From Lycocorax pyrrhopterus obiensis (lineage: Eukaryota > Chordata > Aves > Passeriformes > Paradisaeidae): 64,000 nucleotides of DNA. The DNA is taken from the NCBI GenBank assembly GCA_014706295.1, contig JACSVZ010000004.1, positions 12,534,484-12,598,483 on the forward strand, written 5' to 3'. A program made the position numbers and the translations under genes. This document shows, in pieces, positions 32,501 to 39,300 of this stretch. Within the stretch, counting starts at the first letter, position 1, and every line of letters starts with the position of its first letter. The notes under the pieces are model-generated. The model did not search any database, was not told the origin of the DNA, and worked only from the letters and a program-made list of their open reading frames with translations.

Positions 32501-34093
32501 GTCTTCCAGTGAGTCCCTCTGGGTACAGAGGGTTTGGCATGATCTAGTAGCTGGGATACTGTGACCAAGGGAATGGAATTGGCTCGGCCAGGGGTTGATG
32601 TTCTCGGGAATGTTAAGAGCCAATTTGCTGCTGCAGCCACTGAAGGGCCAATCTGAGTTAGGACAGTCAGGGGCTATTCCAGAGCCATGCAATCCCAAAT
32701 TAACTTACTGAATTGTGGGCACTCTGGAGCCCTCCCCTCCTGCCACCACGGAAGATGAGGCATTTCCTTTTGTACCAATGTTTACTCTTTGGAAATAAGA
32801 GTCTCTTAAATCCTTGGCACTGCATTTTCAGGGTTCAAACTGAACTGCCAGTTGCATCAGGTCATCGTGGCTCGTTTTGCTGATGAGGATCTCGTCATTG
32901 ACTTTGATAACTTCGTGCGGTGTCTGATTCGGCTCGAAACCTTGTTCAGTGAGTACATGCTTAGTAACCAGACAGGCTCTGCTGCCTTGTGCTTTCAGCA
33001 GGATAACTGTCCAGAAGCCCAGGGTAAGGTATTAAGACAAATTAAAATCTGAGATACTAATCTGGCACCCCAGTCTGCAAGCTTGTCCTAGATCTAGGAA
33101 TCAGTCTTTTAGGCCAGGCTGCGGAACCACAGCCAGTCTTCCCTGCAAACAACTCTATGTTGAGTAAAAAAGACTAGACAACAATTAAAAATGTTCAGTC
33201 TTGCTCCTGCACAATGACTAATTTAGAGTGGCCCTTTCTGATTTGGGGTGTAGGCCATTGTCAGGTTTTAGATTCAGACTAAATAAATTCCTTATTGATG
33301 CTGAAGCACAAGGAAAGGGAAGGCTTTCAAATTAGTTCCTATATTCACCCTTGTCTGTCATCTCTCTCCCACCACAGAAATGTTTAGAAAACTGGATACT
33401 GAGAAAAGTGGGACAATAGAATTGAACCTTGTTAATGTAAGTTCATTTAGCTCTAAAACCTTTGTTTTCATCTTTTGGGGGAAAGTGGGGGGGAATGCGG
33501 AGTCTGTCCTGCTCCATTCTGACTGAGGATGGCTGGTTATCAGAATTCACATTTGTGCTGGATTTATCTACCTTGTGTATTTATAAGCAGCCTTAAGAAA
33601 GGTTACCTTTTAAAAATGAACCTACATCACAACATCTTCTCTAACAGACAGACAAGGTTACTTGCACCAGAAGTCCTTTATATCCCTGTACTGGCAGTAA
33701 TTTTGGCTTCTTCCCTGCTTTTTCTGTCAACAGGGCAAAATGCAGGGGCAGTTGTGTAGGCAAGACTCATGGTCTTGCTCATGTCTGCTTCTTTGTGCCC
33801 CATGTGTGCCCTGTAGAAAGGACTAAGTTTGGAGAAAAGCACCCTCCCACATGTGTTTGACTTGCTTATTACCTGAACATAACTTATTTCTGCACCTAAG
33901 AATCCCAAAACTCTGATTTAAATGAGATATAAATTTAAACCACTTGGGAAAGATCCTAAAATTACTTCTGTAACAACAGGCTGACTTTATGCTAGAAATG
34001 GGAATATGCATGCTTGCTACAGCTCTTTTTACTAAATTTAACCTTGTTTTCCTCTCTCTCTTGTTACAGTGGCTGTGTTTTACTGTCATTTGA
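11058..34093 (+). CDS. CAPN2: Calpain-2 (m-calpain) large catalytic subunit, complete gene
   Basis: Twenty-one coding exons join in matching phases to give 700 codons plus TGA, the length of human CAPN2. The product is a Ca2+-activated cytosolic cysteine protease that pairs with CAPNS1 and cleaves cytoskeletal and signalling proteins. Domains in order: anchor helix (about 1-19), protease cores PC1 and PC2 (about 20-355), C2-like beta-sandwich with an acidic loop (about 356-514), and penta-EF-hand domain (about 530-700). The catalytic triad Cys105 (GDCWLLAA), His262 (KGHAYSVTG) and Asn286 (RNPWGEVEW) is intact. The start ATG at 11058 has G at -3 and +4. The protein ends in WLCFTVI. Introns are 225 to 6063 nt; intron 10 has a GC donor and intron 16 looks U12-type. 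The short introns not listed separately show nothing else recognisable. Confidence 0.97.
11295..12073 (+). other. CAPN2: CAPN2 intron 1
   Basis: GC-rich at the left as the end of the CpG island, then ordinary sequence. Donor GTAGGG, acceptor TTGTTCCCAG. No exon or repeat was recognised inside. Confidence 0.8.
12074..12143 (+). CDS. CAPN2: CAPN2 exon 2 (residues 80-103)
   Basis: Seventy nucleotides encode [20 protein letters not shown] and the GAL that precedes the active-site loop. Acceptor CCCAG, donor GTAAGG, phase 1. The [11 protein letters not shown] block is nearly invariant in classical calpains. Confidence 0.97.
12144..18206 (+). other. CAPN2: CAPN2 intron 2
   Basis: The largest intron of the gene (6063 nt). 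It is ordinary AT/GC-mixed sequence with a 21-base poly-T run at 17971-17991 near the 3' end. No further exon, CR1 or LTR was recognised. Confidence 0.75.
18207..18325 (+). CDS. CAPN2: CAPN2 exon 3 (residues 103-142, active-site cysteine)
   Basis: It encodes [20 protein letters not shown] through YAGIFHFQ. Cys105 in GDCW is the catalytic nucleophile. Acceptor TTTACAG, donor GTATGT. The 119-nt length equals that of the human exon as I know it. Confidence 0.97.
18326..18695 (+). other. CAPN2: CAPN2 intron 3
   Basis: A 370-nt intron with donor GTATGT and acceptor CCCTCAG. Nothing else recognised. Confidence 0.8.
18696..18829 (+). CDS. CAPN2: CAPN2 exon 4 (residues 143-187)
   Basis: It encodes [20 protein letters not shown] through [13 protein letters not shown] in PC1. 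Acceptor CCCTCAG, donor GTGAGT, ending in phase 2. The exon is GC-rich compared with its flanks. Confidence 0.97.
19560..19955 (+). mobile_element. Candidate ERVK-like solo LTR in CAPN2 intron 4
   Basis: The stretch resembles the U3-R-U5 order of bird ERVK-type LTRs: the U3-like AATAGGTAACATCTGTGC and CCAGGTGATTGGGG, a weak TATA-like TTTATATGATG around 19828, a poly(A) signal AATAAA at 19882-19887, and a U5-like GTGTGCGGAGTCCATGCCC. The family match is from memory and the ends are approximate, especially the left one. It is in sense with CAPN2. No internal retroviral coding sequence adjoins it. Confidence 0.5.
19966..20035 (+). repeat. 41-bp tandem repeat, two copies, beside CAPN2 exon 5
   Basis: AACAGGCAGCCTGATGGTTG at about 19966 recurs as AACAGGAAGCCTGATGGTTG about 41 bases later, and both copies continue into TGTGTCTG-like sequence. 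The second copy ends about 15 nt from the exon 5 acceptor, close enough to affect the polypyrimidine tract. Confidence 0.7.
20050..20218 (+). CDS. CAPN2: CAPN2 exon 5 (residues 187-243)
   Basis: It encodes [20 protein letters not shown], then [10 protein letters not shown] through GSLLGCSID, spanning the PC1/PC2 hinge. Acceptor TTATGCAG, donor GTGAGT, 169 nt. Confidence 0.97.
20219..22122 (+). other. CAPN2: CAPN2 intron 5
   Basis: A 1904-nt intron with donor GTGAGT and acceptor CTCCTCCAG. No exon, CR1 or LTR recognised. Confidence 0.75.
22123..22206 (+). CDS. CAPN2: CAPN2 exon 6 (residues 244-271, catalytic histidine)
   Basis: It encodes [20 protein letters not shown] and YSVTGAEE. His262 in KGHAYSVTG is the second member of the catalytic triad. 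Acceptor CTCCAG, donor GTACGT, 84 nt, phase 0 at both ends. Confidence 0.97.
22207..23462 (+). other. CAPN2: CAPN2 intron 6
   Basis: A 1256-nt intron that includes a perfect 12-bp inverted repeat (22352-22381) and a poly-G run near 23071. No coding sequence recognised. Confidence 0.75.
22352..22381. repeat. Perfect inverted repeat, 12-bp stem with 6-nt loop
   Basis: TGGTATGTCTTG at 22352-22363 is followed by GATAAA and then its exact reverse complement CAAGACATACCA at 22370-22381. It lies in CAPN2 intron 6 and would form a short hairpin in the pre-mRNA. It is shorter than a typical microRNA precursor stem. Confidence 0.7.
23463..23548 (+). CDS. CAPN2: CAPN2 exon 7 (residues 272-300, catalytic asparagine)
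   Basis: It encodes [20 protein letters not shown] and EWTGKWND. Asn286 in RNPWGEVEW completes the catalytic triad. Acceptor TCCCATCAG, donor GTGAGT, 86 nt, ending phase 2. Confidence 0.97.
23549..24184 (+). other. CAPN2: CAPN2 intron 7
   Basis: A 636-nt intron with a short imperfect CCCATCACTAT direct repeat near 23670. Nothing else recognised. Confidence 0.75.
24185..24259 (+). CDS. CAPN2: CAPN2 exon 8 (residues 300-325)
   Basis: It encodes [20 protein letters not shown] and EDGEFW in PC2. Acceptor TCTTCCAG, donor GTAAGT, 75 nt. The 225-nt intron that follows is the shortest in the gene. Confidence 0.96.
24485..24645 (+). CDS. CAPN2: CAPN2 exon 9 (residues 325-379)
   Basis: It encodes [20 protein letters not shown] through [16 protein letters not shown] at the PC2 to C2-like boundary. 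Acceptor TCCCACAG, donor GTAAGA, 161 nt. Confidence 0.97.
24646..24965 (+). other. CAPN2: CAPN2 intron 9
   Basis: A 320-nt intron with donor GTAAGA and acceptor CTTCCCAG. Nothing else recognised. Confidence 0.8.
24966..25135 (+). CDS. CAPN2: CAPN2 exon 10 (residues 379-435)
   Basis: It encodes [20 protein letters not shown] through [13 protein letters not shown]. This part of the C2-like domain carries the acidic loop [10 protein letters not shown], thought to take part in Ca2+-dependent activation. The exon ends at TATGAG and is followed by GCAAGG, so the donor is GC rather than GT. The reading frame and the next exon fix this boundary. Confidence 0.95.
25136..25719 (+). other. CAPN2: CAPN2 intron 10, GC-AG type
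   Basis: The intron starts GCAAGG directly after GAG and ends TCCTTGCAG. GC donors are a known minor class and usually match U1 well elsewhere, as here (GAG then GCAAGG). No GT in the right phase lies at this junction. A TGGCTG-type short tandem repeat lies near 25456. Confidence 0.88.
25720..25731 (+). CDS. CAPN2: CAPN2 exon 11, 12-nt microexon (residues 436-439)
   Basis: The microexon GTGCCCCCAGAG encodes VPPE between acceptor CTTGCAG and donor GTATGT. It corresponds to VPEE in human CAPN2, which has an exon of the same size to my knowledge. Both flanking phases are 0, so skipping would delete four residues without a frameshift. Confidence 0.93.
25732..27254 (+). other. CAPN2: CAPN2 intron 11
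   Basis: A 1523-nt intron carrying an antisense CR1 fragment at 26691-26779. The acceptor is TTTCCTAAG. No other element recognised. Confidence 0.8.
26691..26779 (-). mobile_element. CR1 non-LTR retroposon fragment, 3' end
   Basis: The plus strand reads ATCACAGAACCACAGAATGG, then GTTTGGGTTGGAAGGGACCT and CCCCTGCCATGGGCAGGGAC. This is the reverse complement of the CR1 3' end, so the element lies on the minus strand, antisense to CAPN2. Only about 90 bp remains. Confidence 0.93.
27255..27466 (+). CDS. CAPN2: CAPN2 exon 12 (residues 440-510)
   Basis: It encodes [20 protein letters not shown] through [16 protein letters not shown], the second half of the C2-like domain. Acceptor CCTAAG, donor GTAGGT, 212 nt, ending phase 2. 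Confidence 0.96.
27467..28226 (+). other. CAPN2: CAPN2 intron 12
   Basis: A 760-nt intron with donor GTAGGT and acceptor CTTTCTAG. No repeat or exon recognised. Confidence 0.75.
28227..28263 (+). CDS. CAPN2: CAPN2 exon 13 (residues 510-522)
   Basis: Thirty-seven nucleotides encode [12 protein letters not shown], the acidic linker between the C2-like and penta-EF-hand domains. Acceptor TTTCTAG, donor GTATAT. It is recognised by phase and by similarity to the human linker. Confidence 0.92.
28264..28920 (+). other. CAPN2: CAPN2 intron 13
   Basis: A 657-nt intron with a weak donor (GTATAT) and acceptor GTCTTTTAG. Nothing else recognised. Confidence 0.75.
28921..28986 (+). CDS. CAPN2: CAPN2 exon 14 (residues 523-544)
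   Basis: It encodes [20 protein letters not shown] and GN, the start of the penta-EF-hand domain (first helix). Acceptor CTTTTAG, donor GTGAGT, 66 nt, phase 0 at both ends. Confidence 0.94.
28987..29495 (+). other. CAPN2: CAPN2 intron 14
   Basis: A 509-nt intron with canonical ends. Nothing else recognised. Confidence 0.75.
29496..29553 (+). CDS. CAPN2: CAPN2 exon 15 (residues 545-564, EF-hand 1)
   Basis: It encodes [19 protein letters not shown]. The AEISAFEL block is the first, atypical EF-hand of the PEF domain. Acceptor TCCCACAG, donor GTAAGT, 58 nt. Confidence 0.95.
29554..30535 (+). other. CAPN2: CAPN2 intron 15
   Basis: A 982-nt intron with donor GTAAGT and acceptor CTTTACAG. No repeat or exon recognised. 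Confidence 0.75.
30536..30600 (+). CDS. CAPN2: CAPN2 exon 16 (residues 564-585)
   Basis: It encodes [20 protein letters not shown] and D. The last residue, Asp585, is the first ligand position of the second EF-hand loop, which continues in exon 17. Acceptor CTTTACAG; the donor GTATCCTTTA is of U12 type. Confidence 0.96.
30601..31708 (+). other. CAPN2: CAPN2 intron 16, putative U12-type (minor spliceosome) intron
   Basis: The intron begins GTATCCTTTA, an exact match to the U12-type donor consensus RTATCCTTT. Near its 3' end is TTCCTTAAC at 31691-31699, an exact U12 branch-point consensus, about 10 nt before the chosen AG at 31708. No strong polypyrimidine tract lies between, as is typical of this class. 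AG at 31705 would also keep the frame and add one Lys. An 18-bp two-copy tandem repeat lies at 31552-31587. Confidence 0.92.
31709..31777 (+). CDS. CAPN2: CAPN2 exon 17 (residues 586-608, EF-hand 2)
   Basis: It encodes [20 protein letters not shown] and KYQ, completing the Ca2+-binding loop begun by Asp585 in exon 16. The donor is GTGAGG. The start at 31709 is set by phase 0, homology and branch-point spacing. Confidence 0.93.
31778..32117 (+). other. CAPN2: CAPN2 intron 17
   Basis: A 340-nt intron with canonical ends. Nothing else recognised. Confidence 0.8.
32118..32196 (+). CDS. CAPN2: CAPN2 exon 18 (residues 609-635, EF-hand 3)
   Basis: It encodes [20 protein letters not shown] and [18 protein letters not shown] (615-626) is a canonical 12-residue EF-hand loop. 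Acceptor TTTTGCAG, donor GTATTT, 79 nt. Confidence 0.97.
32197..32831 (+). other. CAPN2: CAPN2 intron 18
   Basis: A 635-nt intron. A short CTTCAGATCT direct repeat lies at about 32218-32240. Nothing else recognised. Confidence 0.75.
32832..32948 (+). CDS. CAPN2: CAPN2 exon 19 (residues 635-674, EF-hand 4)
   Basis: It encodes [20 protein letters not shown], then [18 protein letters not shown]. Acceptor TTTTCAG, donor GTGAGT, 117 nt. Confidence 0.97.
32949..33377 (+). other. CAPN2: CAPN2 intron 19
   Basis: A 429-nt intron with canonical ends. Nothing else recognised. Confidence 0.75.
33378..33436 (+). CDS. CAPN2: CAPN2 exon 20 (residues 674-693, EF-hand 5)
   Basis: It encodes [20 protein letters not shown], the fifth EF-hand, which in this family mediates pairing with the small subunit CAPNS1. 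Acceptor CACCACAG, donor GTAAGT, 59 nt. Confidence 0.96.
33437..34069 (+). other. CAPN2: CAPN2 intron 20
   Basis: A 633-nt intron with donor GTAAGT and acceptor TTGTTACAG. Nothing else recognised. Confidence 0.75.
34070..34093 (+). CDS. CAPN2: CAPN2 exon 21, last coding segment (residues 694-700 and stop)
   Basis: It encodes WLCFTVI and TGA after acceptor TTGTTACAG. It corresponds to WLCFSVL at the end of human CAPN2. Confidence 0.95.
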   Translation, partial: WLCFTVI

Positions 34094-34770
34094 GCCACTG
34101 GCATCAGCTTGAGAGCTCACCAAGAGCATGAGCAGGTGAAGATAATCAAGCTACATAGAAGTAATATCCTAACATGAACGTGCCTTAACTTACACATAGC
34201 AGGTTTTGCACGCAATTGCAAGAAGAAAAGCCTTCTACTTCAACAGAAGAATCTGCAACCTCATTTTTATGTCTGACAGTCTGTGCCTACTAGCATATAG
34301 CCTCTGGCCAAAGGCTTTAATTTAGTATGCATCCTCAGTGCAAGTTCTGAAAATACTGCTTTGCTAATATCTTTGTATTTAAGGCGTTTTACAGGACTTC
34401 AGGAAGAAAAGCTCATGCTACCTTGACAATCTGGTTTAACAAAGTGCTTTTTGAACAACATCCTGCATATCTGAAATTAGGAAAGAGATAGTATTGCATA
34501 TCTAAACACTTGTATTCAGAGATAGGGGGTCCCTTGTCTGTTTTGTGTCAAGCCCTAGCACTATTCTAGTTAAATATTCTTTAAAGAATTTGAGTAGCAA
34601 GTACACGTTTGACCAAAGTGAGCATTGATGTGCCTGGAGCAGGAGAAAAGCTCATACTTTCAGGTAGAATCTTGAGTTCCTGTATCTTATTTATCTTCCT
34701 TTGAAATATAAGAAAGTATTTAAATAAAAATAAAAAAGTAGAAATAAAGTGTGCCAGACTTCTTTCTGCT
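34094..34770 (+). other. CAPN2: CAPN2 3' UTR
   Basis: Non-coding sequence from the stop codon to just beyond the first poly(A) signal cluster. It is AT-rich with no repeat recognised. A longer form, to about 35250, is possible through the signal at 35225. Confidence 0.6.
34723..34748 (+). terminator. CAPN2: CAPN2 poly(A) signals, proximal cluster
   Basis: Two AATAAA hexamers, at 34723-34728 and 34743-34748, are followed by a TG-rich stretch (GTGTGCC). They would give a 3' UTR of about 670 nt. Confidence 0.55.
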
Positions 34771-35224
34771 GAAAATAAGCAATTTTTTTTCCTTATAGAA
34801 AGATCATCCCAGTGCACATGCAGAGCTTTTGCTTTCAGGAAGAGAAGTTGTTGCCTTTTAAAGGGGAAAACCAGCATTCTGGAGCTGATAGTGGATGTGT
34901 GGCAGTTAATGAAATGTTAGATAGGCTGATACGTTAAAGGATTAATGCTTGAACAGCTAAAGGTTTCTAAGATAGATAATTGATATTACATACCCCACAC
35001 CCAGCCTGCTGAAATCAGAGGCTGTGACCATGAGCCAATTGCTGCTGCCTTTAGTTTCCCCACCTGAGGAATTGTGTCCTCCTCCTTACAAACAATTTCT
35101 TCCTTATGGGCACCTTTTCAGAAAGCAGTAACACTTACCTAGTAGGAAAACATGAGCCTGGAGGGTGAGGCACTTCCTAAATATCCTTAAGGAATTATTT
35201 GCTCCTCTGTTAAATACTATTCAT

Positions 35225-35230
35225 AATAAA
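35225..35230 (+). terminator. CAPN2: CAPN2 poly(A) signal, possible distal site
   Basis: An AATAAA that would give a 3' UTR of about 1.15 kb, ending next to the opposing TP53BP2 signal. Use of this site is inference. Confidence 0.35.
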
Positions 35231-35259
35231 TTATTGCCAAATAGAGAGATAGAAAGGAT

Positions 35260-36291
35260 AGCTCTATAGGAAAGGCTTTATTTGGAAAATATTTGTACCA
35301 AGGTTTTTTTTCCTAAAGTATGTCCCTTAGCTTCTAAGGTTAACAAAGGTTATGTGCAACTAACAGGTTCAGCTTAATTTTAAATGCAGGAAAACTACCT
35401 TGAATGGAGGGGGGAGGAGGGGTTCAGTTTCATACAGAAAGCAGTTGAAAGTTAGTGTAATGCAGAACAGCAGTGTCTTACTGGTAACATTTCTAATAAA
35501 AAATACCATTAAAATACCCAGAGTTAAAGCTTAAGAGGAGACAAAAGTTTAATGGTGGAGTAAACAAGTGGAATAAAAACAAGTAAGTTGTCAAGGACTA
35601 CAGAGAGTTTCTACACTTAGTCTTCAAAGTACAAAATACAATAAATACATGAGGCTCTTTGTAAAAAGAGGAATCTAAAACTACATTTCTGTTACAGCAC
35701 GTGATATTTTGAATACATAGAATTTCTAAGATGCTACAGCTTGTTTTAAAGTTATTGCTTAATGGATTGGTCATGTGGTTGTCACTCTTCAGATGCACTT
35801 CAGTTTTTTTAGCTTCTTTTAACAAACAGTCTGCTTCCAGCAATAAGCAGCTGGGTGCTGTGCACATACTTTAATTTCTCCCATCTGGAAAAAGCCTTGG
35901 GATAGATTTGGACAAAGCCAAGTTATCTGTTTCATGATGATTCCTTCAATGGCAAATTCAAAAGGTCCTTGTATTTAATGCAGAAAAAAAGTGAAACTCT
36001 CTTCTGCCATGTTTGAAGAAATCCAAGTGGGTACTTGAACATAATGGCTTGATTTGACCAAAGGCAGCAGAATTTCATTTGCTTGTAAGCATTATTTCAT
36101 CTTGTACAATGCCCTCATCCATTTGCTAATGCATCAATCCTTCATTTGTTTTCAGAGCACATTCTTCATAGCTTTCAAATTACATTGTCATTGAAATAAG
36201 TCTCATGATACTGGAACCAACACAAAATGGACTTTTTTTCCCCGTAAGTTATCCATGATTAGTACTTCAAGAATCTGGCTTCTGTACTGTT
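35260..36291 (-). other. TP53BP2: TP53BP2 3' UTR
   Basis: Non-coding AT-rich sequence between the stop codon at 36292-36294 and the likely poly(A) signal. No repeat recognised. Confidence 0.55.
35277..35282 (-). terminator. TP53BP2: TP53BP2 poly(A) signal
   Basis: TTTATT on the plus strand is AATAAA on the minus strand, about 1.0 kb after the TP53BP2 stop codon. That agrees with the roughly 1-kb 3' UTR of the mammalian gene. Other minus-strand sites cannot be excluded. Confidence 0.5.
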
Positions 36292-36333
36292 TCATGCCAA
36301 GCTTCTTTGTCTAGGTTTAATCCTCGGATACAG
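36292..36333 (-). CDS. TP53BP2: TP53BP2 exon 18, last coding segment
   Basis: Forty-two nucleotides encode [13 protein letters not shown] and TGA after acceptor CCCTCAG. This is identical to the end of human ASPP2 as I know it. It lies 3.1 kb from the SH3 exon and is too short to stand out by frame alone; phase 0 matches exon 17. Confidence 0.95.
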   Translation of the reverse strand: MYPRIKPRQRSLA

Positions 36334-39300
36334 CTGAGGGTAAAACAGAAATGAGGTTTAAAATTTTAAAAAAGTAACCTTTTAAAGTACTAAAAAGAAA
36401 AAATAAAGGAACAAAAAACCTCTTTGGTAATACAATTCTAATGTAATCCATAGTAGCAAAAACATGGTTATAAAAAATAAATATAACACGGTTATAAACT
36501 ATCAAATATGAATGTAGCAGTCTTAGGCAAGCTTAAAAAAATACCAACCATGTCAGTACAAAAGGAAGGTATTGAACAGCACATAATTGAGTACTTTCAG
36601 CTCTGCCCAGATGGGTGGGCCAGGAAAAGCACGTGGCTTTGTAAGTCAAGAGACCTCTGTGTTCAGTGAACTGTGGGATTGTTCACTGTTTTATAAATGG
36701 GACCAGAGGGGTATTAAAGTCTGGTTTGCTTTCTCTCAGTGCCTATCAGCTTTTATGTCTGCACAGCTTTGGGTGTGCAGAAGGACCATGGAAGTGGAGG
36801 AGCTGGGCTTTAGGGAGTTCCATCCATGACCTGCCCAGCAGTAAACTGGGACCTGCCAGCCTGTGCCCTGTGCTGCTCACACACCCTGGCATGTGCAGGG
36901 GACAACTGACAGGACACAGCTTGGGTCTGCACACAGCAGGGACATGATGCCTGGGAAGCTGTTGGCTCCCACTTGGAAGGGCTTAGGGAACAGCTAGTGT
37001 TCTGAAAAGCACAGCCACGGGCATATGAAAATAGGATACACTTCACACAGTTAGGAGAGATGAATCCTCCGTGCTCTAAATGACAATGCAGGTCTGCATC
37101 ACAGCTTGGGTTGCCTCATCTAAAGCTCTCCTTAAAGATGCCTCCTCCTCTCTTTAACCAGACTCTGGCTTTCTTCTTTTCTCAGTGACTCAGACAAGGC
37201 CAACAACTTCACCACAAGGTCTGTCTCAGCCTGCTGTGGTTTCACCACTCTTAGAGGCGAAGTCAGTCACAGTATCAGAACACCTGACAGCGTTCAAAAG
37301 ACTCCCTTTGGCAGTATTATCTTACTGGCTTAGGGAGCTAGGGAGCCACTAACAAGGGTAGAGCACTGATACAGATAATTCAATCCTTGCTTTTATTCAG
37401 TACACCTGAGTGCAAAAGAATAAAGCAACTATGATATGGACTTTAGAATATATTAATCTACCAAGTATTTTCCTCTTTGGTGAACATCATAGCCTAGAAT
37501 TCAGCTGCTATATTAGAGGCTGGTAATTGTTTTGGACAATCACCACAGGATATTTCAGTGGCAGCACCAGAACAACTGAACAGACACAGGAGTGTCACAA
37601 TTAATAAATATTGTAGTTTTTCCCAAAGATGCTGTTGGGATTGTGTTGTGCTTACAAGGGTAAGTTGTGATCCCCAGTTTAAGCTGTGCTGCCTTGTGCT
37701 TTTTTTTCCTAGAAGCAGAGATGCTCCTTGTGTTCTTACACACCTGTGCTCGGGCTGAAAGCACAAACTTATGAACAAACAGCACATGCACAATTCACCC
37801 CAGGGCAGGCAAAAACCAAAAAACTGCCATTTTGACCTTACAGTGCAGGGCTGATGGCTGCTCTCAATTTAGAAATGCTTCCTTTGGAGAGGAAAAGACT
37901 GAGCAGAAATACTGTGTTAGGGAGGATTTTACAGTACATGGTGTGTAGGCCTGACCTGGAAATGATACAGAAATGAAAACTGATTTTGCATTAGATAGAG
38001 TCGCTCTGCAAAATCCAACCAGTTTAAGAGTAAGGATTATCTGCATGAGGAAGGAGGTTCAGCCTCTTTCAAGCATCATACATCAATCAGCTAAAATTCA
38101 CAGTGGTTAATCTTGAAGAACCTCTTATCTCCAGCACCAGGGCGACTAGAATTGTAGAAAAAAGCTTAATGGAATTTTTATATATGTGTCCATCTGCCAT
38201 AGTTTTCCAGCAACTCAGCTATGAGGAGAAATACAGGGATGTAACTGAAAGTATCTTATTTGTACACAGTTTTTAATAAAAGAGGCAGTACAAAAGGTGA
38301 TGAGAAAAGGAGAGGCCATTCATGTAAGGCCTTGGACATATGGTTAAATGTTACTTAAAAAGCATAGGAGAAAACAAAGATCTGCCTTTACTGACCAATG
38401 TAATCTGTTTTCCAACACAGAAAAAAGATAAACACTGCAAAAATCTAGGTTATCTCCTTGGATCAAAAAGTGCCCTGTGTACACAGGGAAGGACTCATGA
38501 CACACTCTTCATGCAGTTTTCAGTTCTGAAGGCCCTTTGTGCCAGTACATCACTTTTTTGGAACAGGGAAAACAAGTTCTGTTCTCAAACAATCATAGAA
38601 TATCCTGAGTTGGAAGGAACCCCTCAAGGAGTCATTGAGTCCAGCTCCTGGCCCTACCCAGGACAGCCCCAAAATCACACCGTGTGCCTGAGAACATGCT
38701 CAACAAAATCTTACTCACACATCATGTTTGGATAAAAGGGGTTTTTCTCTCTGAGATGGTGAGACAAGGTCGGTATTATGGCCTGCTGTGTATAGCAGGC
38801 TGGTGATACGTTGTTCTTTTGCGCACCCATTAATCTGTGTTAAGTACCTTAAACAGAGGGTGTTAACCCACTCTGCCAAGGTATTCAACTCCCTAAACAA
38901 AGATGGAGAATGTCAGCTCCTTCCTGTTGACTTTCAAAGCTGCACCTCAGTGCAAGAGATCCAGTTAGCTGAAATACTGTTGTATTGCAACAAATAAAAC
39001 ATTTTTGTAAGCCTTGAATTCAACGGCAAACATGCGAGCCAGGGCAGAAGAGGTGGAGGAAGTTTGCCAAGCCTGAGGCTGTGCTGGCAGGGCTGGCACG
39101 AGCAGTCTTCCCCCCCTCTGCACCCCAAAGAGCAGGGGCTTTGTTTTCACCAGTGCCAGTGCTCCCTGGATGAGCAGCACCACAGAAAGCTGAGCGAGCA
39201 CAAGGGGAGGTGAGCGAGCGGCCCAGCCTGGGAGCCACTCGAGCCAGCCCAACTTCCAACAGCAATGAACTGTACAACTACATCTCTGAGGCTGACAGGT

